DNA of 6,678 bases from Methanosphaera sp. rholeuAM6 (lineage in GTDB: Archaea; Methanobacteriota; Methanobacteria; Methanobacteriales; Methanobacteriaceae). The DNA lies in NCBI GenBank assembly GCA_003266105.1, contig MVAA01000104.1, positions 58,398 through 65,075 on the forward strand, read 5' to 3'. Every line of letters starts with the position of its first letter. The first letter of the stretch is position 1. Of this stretch, positions 1 to 5,823 are shown one piece after another. The position numbers and the translations under genes were made by a program. The notes below the pieces were generated by a model. That model did not search any database and was not told the origin of the DNA. It saw only the letters and a program-made list of their open reading frames with translations.

Positions 1-342
1 GGCACTTGTACCAAAACCTGCACTAATAGGTAAAACAGTTTCATGATAAATGAAAATATCAAAATTGTCTAAATCAAGATTGTAACGTTTTTTAATAATA
101 TTGACAGCACTACCGCTAATGGTATTCAATAACTCCTCTTTACCATTAACAGTTACAAAAAGATTTCCACTACCCTCTTTGACAATGGTTTCAGTAACCA
201 CACCTTCATCCAATGCAATACCTGCACCTTTAGAACCCTTTAAAACAGGATTATCATTAGGTATTATCTCAAAAAAACCAGTTATATGTGCAGGTACAAA
301 AACACTTAACTTACCAATCATATAATTATTTATATTTTTCAT
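1..342 (-). CDS. Pantoate kinase, N-terminal part (gene runs off the left edge)
   Basis: This is the first 114 codons of a GHMP-superfamily kinase of the archaeal pantoate kinase type. That family phosphorylates pantoate with ATP to 4-phosphopantoate, the archaeal replacement for the bacterial pantothenate kinase route to coenzyme A. Residues 14-25 read VFVPAHITGFFE, the characteristic family opening. A KGSKGAGIAL segment follows at 35-44. The start of the GHMP glycine-rich ATP loop, PISAGFGTSA, lies at 105-114, exactly where the window ends. Full-length members are near 290-300 residues, so roughly 60% is missing. Two in-frame ATGs are possible, at 342 and 321 (codon 8); neither has a clear Shine-Dalgarno sequence, which would suit a leaderless or short-leader mRNA. 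The gene is divergent from the PHP gene. The family call is good; the exact start is uncertain. Confidence 0.85.
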   Translation of the reverse strand, partial: MKNINNYMIGKLSVFVPAHITGFFEIIPNDNPVLKGSKGAGIALDEGVVTETIVKEGSGNLFVTVNGKEELLNTISGSAVNIIKKRYNLDLDNFDIFIYHETVLPISAGFGTSA

Positions 343-393
343 TTCATAAATATTAATTAATAATAATTTAATAAATAAAGGAGTATATTTCTA
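325..393. promoter_or_regulatory. Divergent promoter region between pantoate kinase and the PHP gene
   Basis: The 51-base gap (343-393) is almost pure A+T and must hold start signals for both flanking genes. For the plus-strand gene, TTTATATT at 329-336, inside the pantoate kinase N-terminus, is a plausible TATA box; it would start RNA near 355-360 and leave a leader of about 35 bases. For the minus strand, T/A-rich sequence around 365-378 could act as TATA, giving a nearly leaderless pantoate kinase mRNA. In DNA this AT-rich the exact boxes are guesses. Confidence 0.35.
377..383 (+). promoter_or_regulatory. Shine-Dalgarno site of the PHP gene
   Basis: AAAGGAG ends 10 bases before the ATG at 394. 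It is the clearest ribosome-binding site on the plus strand of this region and fixes the start of the PHP-domain protein. Confidence 0.8.
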
Positions 394-1065
394 ATGTCTG
401 AAAATTTAAGAATAGACTTACACACCCACAGCATATTTAGTGACGGGGAATTATTGCCATCAGAACTTGTAAGACGTGCAGATGTGTTAGGTCATAAAGC
501 AATAGCAATAACAGATCATGTTGACGCATCAAACATTCAGATAGCATCACAAATTTCAGAAGCAGTAAATGACATAAGGGACAACTGGGATATAAATGTT
601 ATTCCGGGAGTAGAAATAACACATGTGCCCATCGAAGTAATTGACAAATTGGCAAATAAGGCAAGAAAATTTGGTGCAGAAATAATTGTTGTTCACGGTG
701 AAACAATCGTAGAACCGGTAAAACCTGGAACTAACAGAATGTCAGCCGAATGTCCAGAAGTGGATATTATAGGACATCCCGGATTAATTACGGAAGAAGA
801 AGTGCAAATTGCAGTAGACAATGACGTATCATTGGAAATCAGTGCACGTGGAGGACATTGTCTAGGAAATGGTCACGTAGCAAAACTAGGACTGGAATAT
901 GGGGCAAATCTAGTATTGGATACGGACACGCATGCACCAGGAGATTTAATTAACTATGAATTAGCAGAAAGAATAGCAAAAGGTGCCGAAATTCCGGAAT
1001 CAGAAATACCTAAAGTATTAAAAGATAATCCTGAAAAAATACTTAAAAAACATGGATTACTATAA
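394..1065 (+). CDS. PHP-domain metal-dependent hydrolase (histidinol-phosphatase-like)
   Basis: This 223-residue cytosolic protein has a complete PHP (polymerase and histidinol phosphatase) domain. The metal-ligand motifs appear in the usual order: H10-T-H12, SDGE with D17, D41-H42, GVE with E74, H77, H101, GHP with H128, and DTH with D178 and H180. These suit a three-metal phosphoesterase of the type that hydrolyses histidinol phosphate or another small phosphorylated substrate, but the substrate cannot be read from the sequence. RNase P subunit p30 shares the fold but usually lacks the full metal set, so this looks like an enzyme. A strong AAAGGAG supports the ATG. It is the only supported plus-strand gene. 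It diverges from pantoate kinase and ends 3 bases from the stop of the opposing reductase gene, so no pathway partner is evident. Confidence 0.85.
   Translation: MSENLRIDLHTHSIFSDGELLPSELVRRADVLGHKAIAITDHVDASNIQIASQISEAVNDIRDNWDINVIPGVEITHVPIEVIDKLANKARKFGAEIIVVHGETIVEPVKPGTNRMSAECPEVDIIGHPGLITEEEVQIAVDNDVSLEISARGGHCLGNGHVAKLGLEYGANLVLDTDTHAPGDLINYELAERIAKGAEIPESEIPKVLKDNPEKILKKHGLL
1034..1050 (-). terminator. Tandem oligo-T terminator of the mtxX operon, inside the PHP gene
   Basis: Read on the minus strand, two T6 runs (1050-1045 and 1039-1034) follow the stop of the reductase gene by about 20 and 30 bases. Archaeal RNA polymerase ends transcription at such oligo-T tracts. They lie within the last codons of the opposing PHP gene, where they encode its lysine-rich C-terminus. 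Function is inferred from position and composition only. Confidence 0.45.
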
Positions 1066-1068
1066 AAG

Positions 1069-1716
1069 TTAATAAACAACGTTGTATGTTAATACAACAT
1101 CATCATCTATTTTTTCAATATTTTCTAATTTTAACTGTATACAATTATCCTTATCAAAGCCATCTCCATCAACAAAAGTCTTTGAATTAGTACCCCCTAA
1201 TATTTTAGAACCGATACATACCGTTACCCTGTCGATTAATTTATCCTTAAACATGGAGAAGTTTAAAGTAGAACCACCCTCCAATAAAATGGATCTGATA
1301 CCCATATCGTAGATTTTATTCATGGCATCCTTCAGGTTAACCCTACTTTCACCACAAACAATGACGGAACATTTATCTTCAAGTAAAGTAATTTTATCTT
1401 CAGGTGCATTTTCGGATACAACCAAAACAGTCTCTGCTTCATCGTTCAATACACGGGAATCAAGTGGAATTCGAGCATTACTGTCAATTACAATACGTAC
1501 AGGATTGCTGCATTTGTCCGCATTGATCTTATGAACAGTTAAACGGGGATCATCAACAATAACAGTATTAATGCCAACCATAATCGCATCATATTTCAAG
1601 CGCAGTTTATGAACTCTAATCAGATCATCCTTTCCTGAAATCTGTAAGCAACTGTTCTGTGTTGCAATTTTTCCATCAACAGTCATGGCACAATTAAGAT
1701 GTACAAAAGGTTTCAT
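1069..1716 (-). CDS. arfC: 2,5-diamino-6-(ribosylamino)-pyrimidinone 5'-phosphate reductase, archaeal RibD-C type
   Basis: This 215-residue protein matches the archaeal/fungal reductase that uses NAD(P)H to convert the ribosylamino-pyrimidinone phosphate to its ribitylamino form, the second step of archaeal riboflavin synthesis, in a pathway that also feeds coenzyme F420. In these organisms reduction comes before deamination, and no deaminase domain is attached here. Visible motifs are AMTVDGKIAT at 10-19, the VGINTVIVDDPRLT segment at 47-60, the nucleotide-binding LLEGGSTLN at 144-152 and a glycine-rich GSKILGG at 169-175. Length agrees with the family (about 215-225). The start has a Shine-Dalgarno sequence that overlaps the stop of the preceding gene. 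This is the last gene of the five-gene operon. I am sure of the family; the gene symbol varies between databases (also listed as RIB7-like or ribD2). Confidence 0.88.
   Translation of the reverse strand: MKPFVHLNCAMTVDGKIATQNSCLQISGKDDLIRVHKLRLKYDAIMVGINTVIVDDPRLTVHKINADKCSNPVRIVIDSNARIPLDSRVLNDEAETVLVVSENAPEDKITLLEDKCSVIVCGESRVNLKDAMNKIYDMGIRSILLEGGSTLNFSMFKDKLIDRVTVCIGSKILGGTNSKTFVDGDGFDKDNCIQLKLENIEKIDDDVVLTYNVVY
1081..1115 (+). terminator. Hairpin plus T-run, possible PHP gene terminator inside arfC
   Basis: GTTGTAT (1081-1087) and ATACAAC (1092-1098) form a perfect 7-bp inverted repeat with a 4-base loop, starting 16 bases after the PHP stop codon. T6 at 1110-1115 follows. On the plus strand this resembles a transcription end signal. 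On the minus strand the same hairpin lies in the last codons of the reductase gene. The 11-base gap between stem and T-run is long for a bacterial-type terminator; in archaea the T-run may be the active part. Confidence 0.4.
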
Positions 1717-1722
1717 AATGAA

Positions 1723-1728
1723 TACCTA
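1723..1728 (-). promoter_or_regulatory. Shine-Dalgarno of arfC overlapping the upstream stop codon
   Basis: On the minus strand the sequence TAGGTA contains both the TAG stop of the 134-residue protein (1728-1726) and the AGGT ribosome-binding core (1727-1724), 7 bases before the ATG of the reductase gene. This layout suggests that ribosomes finishing the upstream gene re-initiate on arfC. Confidence 0.6.
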
Positions 1729-2130
1729 CTCATAATTTACTTTCAAAGCCTTTAAAGTATTAATGATATTTTCACCATTTCTGACGGCATTAATAAGAAC
1801 TTCCTTAAAACCTTCACGAATCAGCAAATCATTCTCTATAATCCATAAAATTAAATCAGGATGTTCGGTTAATGTTAACTGACTAAAAGGTATTTCACGC
1901 TTATCAAGGTCGGTAGATACGGCAATATGCATTTCATTATCCATTTCAATAGCTTTAATTGTTATTAGAATATCATCATTTTTGACACTAAAATAATCCC
2001 CTACCTGTGCCAAATCTTTAACGGAATCTTCAATATCCCTTAAGTTTCCTTTGATTTTGGTTTCATACTCTTTTCTTTTTTCAACATATAATTTCAACAT
2101 TTCCTCTTGAATCATAACTGCCACACTCAT
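1726..2130 (-). CDS. Conserved-looking hypothetical protein, 134 residues
   Basis: I do not recognise a family. The protein is small, charged and soluble-looking, with no signal peptide or membrane segment. Residues 7-43 are strongly helical in character and charged (many K, E, D), perhaps a coiled coil. Residues 44-85 look like short beta strands (GDYFSVK, DILITIKAIE, EMHIAVST). The C-terminal part (90-132) is again helical, with LILWIIENDLLI as its most hydrophobic piece. There are no cysteine clusters or obvious catalytic motifs. Its ATG overlaps the TGA stop of tatD by 4 bases (ATGA) and no Shine-Dalgarno is visible, so translation is probably coupled to tatD. A second ATG at codon 6 is possible. 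The firm operon position makes it a real gene; the function is unknown. Confidence 0.8.
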   Translation of the reverse strand: MSVAVMIQEEMLKLYVEKRKEYETKIKGNLRDIEDSVKDLAQVGDYFSVKNDDILITIKAIEMDNEMHIAVSTDLDKREIPFSQLTLTEHPDLILWIIENDLLIREGFKEVLINAVRNGENIINTLKALKVNYE

Positions 2131-2885
2131 AAATTGTAAACGCGAATAGCATTTTTTTCAGTTTCTTTCTCAATTTCTTCAAAGCTGATTTTCTTTGTTC
2201 TTTCAATACGTTCAATAGTCATCTTAATGTTAAGAGGCTCATTAGGCTCACCCTTAACCGGGGATAAATAAGGGCTATCGGTTTCAGTTAACATGTTCTC
2301 CAATGGAACGGCTTTAATGTTCTTCTTATGTTTCTTTGAAAAAAGAGCATTGGTAGCAAAAGAAACATAATATCCACAGTCAACAGCTTCAACAGCAGTG
2401 GTCTTGGTTCCACTAAAACAATGAAATATTACATCAGGTATTCCAGGATACTTCTTAACAATATCCAAAGCATGCTTTTCAGCATCTCTTACATGCAACA
2501 CAATCGGTTTATCATATTCCGATGCAACTTCCAACAATCTATGAAATCTATTGTGCTGTCTTTTAAGTTCATCTTCAGGCCTATCTTCAGAAAAATCTAA
2601 ACCTATTTCCCCTATTGCCTCAATATCATCAATATTGTCAATTATCTGTTGAACAGTTCTGTTGGAAGTTTCTTCATCATTTCTACCGGCATATACTGGA
2701 TGATAACCCATTGTTGTCTTCAGAAAGCCATCATATTTTTTCTTAAGTTCTAATGATTTTGAATTGCTTTCTATGCTTGCACCAGAATCAACAACATACT
2801 TAAATTCTTTCCTGGTTTCTTCAATTATACTGTCTCTTGTTTTGTCAAATTCTACAAAATTCAAATGACAATGTGAATCTATCAT
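2127..2885 (-). CDS. tatD: TatD-family metal-dependent hydrolase (putative DNase)
   Basis: This 252-residue protein is a full-length TatD-type TIM-barrel hydrolase of the amidohydrolase superfamily. It carries the expected metal ligands: DSHCHL with H5 and H7, GEIGLD with E93, LHVRDA with H131, FHCFSG with H155, and ETDSPYLSP with D203. Bacterial relatives are Mg-dependent 3'-5' exonucleases active on damaged or single-stranded DNA; archaeal substrates are less well defined, so DNase is a family-level inference. It is cytosolic, with no signal peptide. A strong GAGGAG (2897-2892) lies 6 bases before the ATG. It follows uppS by 15 bases and overlaps the next gene by 4 bases. The PHP protein nearby is also a metal hydrolase, but of a separate family. 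Confidence 0.9.
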   Translation of the reverse strand: MIDSHCHLNFVEFDKTRDSIIEETRKEFKYVVDSGASIESNSKSLELKKKYDGFLKTTMGYHPVYAGRNDEETSNRTVQQIIDNIDDIEAIGEIGLDFSEDRPEDELKRQHNRFHRLLEVASEYDKPIVLHVRDAEKHALDIVKKYPGIPDVIFHCFSGTKTTAVEAVDCGYYVSFATNALFSKKHKKNIKAVPLENMLTETDSPYLSPVKGEPNEPLNIKMTIERIERTKKISFEEIEKETEKNAIRVYNL

Positions 2886-2900
2886 TATATTCTCCTCTTT

Positions 2901-3668
2901 TTATTTACCAAATCTTCTCTGTCTTTGGGTATATGATCTGATTGCGCGTAAAAAATCAACCTTTCTTAATTCAGGCCATAAGCTGTCCGTAAAGTATAAC
3001 TCTGAATATGATGATTGCCATAATAGGAATCCGCTTAATCTTTCTTCTCCACTTGTACGTATTACAAGGTTAGGGTCCTCTAAACCGGCAGTATACAGGT
3101 TTTCATTAATCATTTCTTCATCAATATCATCCGGTTCCACTTCACCATTTTTAACCTTAACAGCAATTTTCTTAAATGCATCAACTATTTCCACTCTTCC
3201 GTCATAACCCATCGCAATATTTATCAAGCGTTTATCATATTTTTCAGTAGACTGTTCAGCATCTTTAATTGCATCCCTCACATCCTCAGGGAATAAATCC
3301 AATCTGCCCACCGCTTTTAATTTTACTTCATTTTTATGAATCTTTTTATTTGTGCTGATGCTAAGGAAACTATCGACGAACAACTGCATTAAATCTCGTA
3401 CTTCTTCTTCGGAACGTTTAAAGTTTTCTGTAGAGAACGCATATACAGTAACTATATCTATACCAAGATCAATACACCATTCCAATACATTTTCCAACGT
3501 GTCGACTCCTCTCTTATGACCTTCAATGGCATTCATGTTTCCCTGTAATTTGGAATAACGTCTATTGCCGTCCATGATTATTGCCACATGTCTAGGCATC
3601 TTGTCTTTTTCCAGATTTCTTGAAATATACCATTCATAAATGGTATATAATGGTTGTAGTAATATCAT
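2901..3668 (-). CDS. uppS: Polyprenyl diphosphate synthase, cis-prenyltransferase (UppS type)
   Basis: This 255-residue enzyme belongs to the cis-prenyltransferase (UPP/dehydrodolichyl diphosphate synthase) family. The family extends an allylic diphosphate with isopentenyl diphosphate to the long polyprenyl carrier used for cell-wall (pseudomurein in Methanobacteriales) and glycan assembly at the membrane. All signature regions are present: HVAIIMDGNRRY at 27-38 with catalytic D33, GHKRG at 50-54, AFSTENFKRS at 77-86, and the pyrophosphate-binding DPNLVIRTSGEERLSGFLL at 198-216, followed by ELYFTDSLWPE at 223-233. The product chain length cannot be read off. The first 23 residues precede the core as a short hydrophobic/aromatic helix, possibly for membrane contact. 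GAGGA (3680-3676), 7 bases before the ATG, supports this start over the internal Met24. It lies 15 bp after mtxX and 15 bp before tatD. Confidence 0.93.
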   Translation of the reverse strand: MILLQPLYTIYEWYISRNLEKDKMPRHVAIIMDGNRRYSKLQGNMNAIEGHKRGVDTLENVLEWCIDLGIDIVTVYAFSTENFKRSEEEVRDLMQLFVDSFLSISTNKKIHKNEVKLKAVGRLDLFPEDVRDAIKDAEQSTEKYDKRLINIAMGYDGRVEIVDAFKKIAVKVKNGEVEPDDIDEEMINENLYTAGLEDPNLVIRTSGEERLSGFLLWQSSYSELYFTDSLWPELRKVDFLRAIRSYTQRQRRFGK

Positions 3669-3683
3669 TTTTGCGTCCTCTTT

Positions 3684-4379
3684 TTATTCTGTTTTTTCTA
3701 TCATTCTTTTAATTAAGTTTATGGAGTTGATATAACCTTGAGTACTTTGTGAACGTGAGGTATCAATAAACAAGGTAGGCTGATTAAGTGTTAATGCACC
3801 GTTGCTTTTTACTCCCGCTACCAACACCATGCTTCTGAATATAATGTTGCCTGTTATTCCATCAGGAGCAATAATAATATTGGCATGGTCTTTAACAGCT
3901 TCTTCAATTAGAATGTAGTAATGTTTAATGTTGTATCTGTTCTTCAGTTTTTTAACTATTGTTTCGCAATCGGCAATGCTTTGGTCTATTTTCTTACTTC
4001 TTCCCTTATCGTTTTTTCTTCCACCGGATATAAGAGCTATTTTTGGTTCTTCATCCATAAATTTTATTGCTTCAGCACACTTTTCGATTATCATGATTTT
4101 TGATTCTATGGAATCCCCTTCATCTATTCCGACAGGTGCCAACAAGAATTTGTTTCCATCTTTTTCCAATAATGAAGCTCTGAATAGGTTAGGGTACTGT
4201 TTTTTCAAATCCATTATTATATTCGATTCAAGAGAACCTCGTATAACTCCATCTATTTCTGGATTGTTTAAGAAATCAAGTAATTCCTTGTTTGTCCTTG
4301 CTATTTCAATTTCAAAGGGAAACTGTTCAATTGCTTTAAGAACGTTTTTATTTTCTCCTAGACCAATTGCAATTTTCAT
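3684..4379 (-). CDS. mtxX: Methanogenesis marker protein 4 (MtxX family)
   Basis: This 231-residue protein matches the MtxX / methanogen marker 4 family, known from methanogenic archaea and of unproven function. Older databases call it a methyltransferase-related protein, but its visible features resemble the phosphate acetyl/butyryltransferase fold: GVIRGSLES at 44-52, APVGIDEG at 81-88, IALISGGRKNDKGRS at 114-128, and a C-terminal block IIAPDGITGNIIFRS at 169-183 followed by VAGVKSNGA at 187-195. There is no methyltransferase SAM-binding motif. It is cytosolic and its length suits the family. An AGGT (4390-4387) lies 7 bases before the ATG. As first gene of the operon it has the 160-base upstream region with the promoter. 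I am confident of the family, not of any reaction. Confidence 0.85.
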   Translation of the reverse strand: MKIAIGLGENKNVLKAIEQFPFEIEIARTNKELLDFLNNPEIDGVIRGSLESNIIMDLKKQYPNLFRASLLEKDGNKFLLAPVGIDEGDSIESKIMIIEKCAEAIKFMDEEPKIALISGGRKNDKGRSKKIDQSIADCETIVKKLKNRYNIKHYYILIEEAVKDHANIIIAPDGITGNIIFRSMVLVAGVKSNGALTLNQPTLFIDTSRSQSTQGYINSINLIKRMIEKTE

Positions 4380-4404
4380 AGTTTTTACCTATTTCTTCAA
4401 TATT

Positions 4405-4422
4405 TTATAGTATATAATTTTC
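4405..4422 (-). promoter_or_regulatory. Candidate promoter of the mtxX-uppS-tatD-arfC operon
   Basis: On the minus strand, A-rich GAAAA is followed by TTATATACTATAAAA (4417-4403), a good archaeal BRE plus TATA arrangement. RNA would begin near 4388-4392, leaving a very short leader that just includes the AGGT site. A second candidate, ATATATAT at 4483-4476, would give a leader of about 75 bases. The choice between them is not decided by sequence. Confidence 0.4.
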
Positions 4423-4516
4423 TCTTTTTATTATTATTAAAAATTTTCTAAGCATAAAGAAACTGAAAATATTTCATATATATCAAGCTATTTAAATAAT
4501 CAATACGTTTGTAATT

Positions 4517-4523
4517 AAAAAAA
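4517..4523 (-). terminator. Oligo-T terminator after hemL
   Basis: A run of seven T on the minus strand lies 16 bases after the hemL stop, within a longer pyrimidine-rich stretch. That is the usual form of an archaeal transcription end signal, and it would separate the cbiC-hemL transcript from the mtxX operon. Confidence 0.55.
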
Positions 4524-4539
4524 GAACGAAGAAGGGAGG

Positions 4540-5805
4540 TTATAATTCTTTAAATGCTATTTCCATTGCTTCTAAAGTTTTATCAAGATCTTCCGTGGAA
4601 TGTTGACCGGATAGGAAACAACATTCGAATTGGCTAGGTGCAATGAAGACGCCATTGTCAAGTAAAGTATGGAAATACTTTAAAAAGCCCTTACTGTCTG
4701 ATAGTTTGGCAGTGTCATAATCATAAACCTCATTATCAGTAAAGTAAACTTGTGTCATGGATTCAACACCATTAATCTGGAAATCCAATTTTAAATCGGT
4801 TAAAATGTCACTCATACCATTTCTAAGATATTCCCCTTTATCATGAAGATCATTATAGAATTTATCAGTCAATAATTTAAGACCTGCAATACCACCGTTA
4901 ATGGATACCGGATTACCACTAAAAGTACCTGCCTGATAAATGGAACCGCTAGGAGCAAACTGTTCGATATATTCTCTTTTACCTGCAATAGCACCAATAG
5001 GGAATCCTCCACCTAAAATTTTACCGAATGTAACAAGGTCTGGTGTGACATGATAATGCTGTTGGGCTCCACCTTTACTTAACCTGAAACCTGTAATGAC
5101 TTCGTCAAATATTAACAGAATATTGTTTTCAGCGGTAATTTCTCTTAAAAACTTAAGATATCCGTCCCGTGGAGGAACACAGCCAATATTACCCATAATA
5201 GGTTCAATTATAATACATGCAACATCATCCTTGTTATCATTAATTATTTTGGTAACAGCTTCTTCATCATTAAAAGGTACTAATATAGTGTTTTTGGTTG
5301 CATCTTCAGGAACTCCAGGTGAATCAGGTTTACCAGCCATTCCAGAACCAGATTTAACCAGTACAGCATCATGTGCTCCATGATAGGCTCCCTCAAATTT
5401 AATGATTTTATTTTTACCGGTAACACCTCTGGCTAATCTGATAGCACTCATTGTTGCTTCAGTTCCGGAATTACAAAAACGAACCATTTCAGCACAAGGA
5501 ACTCTGTCAATAACCTCTTTTGCAAGTATAATTTCTTTCTCGGAGGGTACACCATATGCTGTTCCCAATTCCAACTGTTTTCTTGATTCTTCAACTATTG
5601 ATTCGTTTGCATGTCCATAAATTATAGGACCATATCCAAGACAGTAATCTATAAATTCATTTCCATCAACATCGAAAATTTTAGAACCTTTTGCTTTTTC
5701 AACAAAGAAAGGATATGGTTTAAAAGCTCTGATAGGTGAATCTACTCCTCCTGGAAGATAATTTACTGAGTCTTCATATAATTCTTTAGATTTATCAAAA
5801 TTCAA
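4540..5805 (-). CDS. hemL: Glutamate-1-semialdehyde 2,1-aminomutase
   Basis: This PLP enzyme converts glutamate-1-semialdehyde to 5-aminolevulinate, the first dedicated precursor of all tetrapyrroles, after glutamyl-tRNA reductase. Residue numbers count from the TTG at 5805 (421 residues, typical length). Landmarks are LPGGVDSPIRAF at 17-28, NSGTEA at 112-117, YHGAHD at 141-146, FDEVITGFR at 233-241 (D234 to the PLP pyridine nitrogen), and TFGKILGGGFPIGA at 259-272 with the PLP lysine K262. The frame stays open to a TTG at 5823, touching the cbiC stop, but that start has no ribosome site, whereas AAGGAG lies 9 bases before the TTG at 5805. There is no usable ATG at the N-terminus. It follows cbiC directly, so both feed corrinoid and F430 synthesis. 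The enzyme call is very secure; the TTG start is inference. Confidence 0.95.
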   Translation of the reverse strand: MNFDKSKELYEDSVNYLPGGVDSPIRAFKPYPFFVEKAKGSKIFDVDGNEFIDYCLGYGPIIYGHANESIVEESRKQLELGTAYGVPSEKEIILAKEVIDRVPCAEMVRFCNSGTEATMSAIRLARGVTGKNKIIKFEGAYHGAHDAVLVKSGSGMAGKPDSPGVPEDATKNTILVPFNDEEAVTKIINDNKDDVACIIIEPIMGNIGCVPPRDGYLKFLREITAENNILLIFDEVITGFRLSKGGAQQHYHVTPDLVTFGKILGGGFPIGAIAGKREYIEQFAPSGSIYQAGTFSGNPVSINGGIAGLKLLTDKFYNDLHDKGEYLRNGMSDILTDLKLDFQINGVESMTQVYFTDNEVYDYDTAKLSDSKGFLKYFHTLLDNGVFIAPSQFECCFLSGQHSTEDLDKTLEAMEIAFKEL

Positions 5806-5814
5806 TGTGTTATG

Positions 5815-5820
5815 CTCCTT
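5815..5820 (-). promoter_or_regulatory. Shine-Dalgarno that sets the hemL TTG start
   Basis: AAGGAG on the minus strand ends 9 bases before TTG at 5805-5803. The frame-compatible TTG at 5823 lies upstream of this site, so it would put the ribosome-binding site inside the coding sequence. The site therefore favours the shorter protein. Confidence 0.7.
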
Positions 5821-5823
5821 CAA

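Larger units (their letters stand above)
4380..4539. other. 160-base intergenic region between hemL and mtxX
   Basis: This AT-rich gap contains no convincing gene. In minus-strand order it holds the hemL 3' end with a T7 run, two TATA-like elements and the leader of mtxX. It separates two co-directional operons. No riboswitch-like or conserved folded element was evident by eye. The plus-strand GGGAGGT next to the hemL stop is treated as a finding. Confidence 0.6.

Noticed and set aside
210..214. Search for CRISPR, insertion sequences or direct repeats anywhere in the window
   Set aside because: No regularly spaced repeats, transposase-like frame or terminal inverted repeats were seen by eye; coordinates given here are only a placeholder for a window-wide negative.
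101..325. Plus-strand open frame of 74 codons
   Set aside because: It is antisense to the pantoate kinase N-terminus, whose motifs are clear on the minus strand. The plus-strand frame has no ribosome site or recognisable protein.
1082..1534. Plus-strand frames opposite arfC
   Set aside because: The arfC motifs (DGKIAT, DDPRLT, LLEGGSTLN) prove the minus-strand frame; the plus-strand frames lack start signals.
3921..4410. Two plus-strand frames (60 and 160 codons) across mtxX, the longer one with hydrophobic stretches
   Set aside because: Both are shadows of mtxX. The apparent membrane-like composition is what results from reading AT-rich lysine/isoleucine codons backwards.
5096..5620. Plus-strand frames opposite hemL
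   Set aside because: They are antisense to the catalytic core of hemL, including the GTEA and EVITGF regions, and show no coding character of their own.
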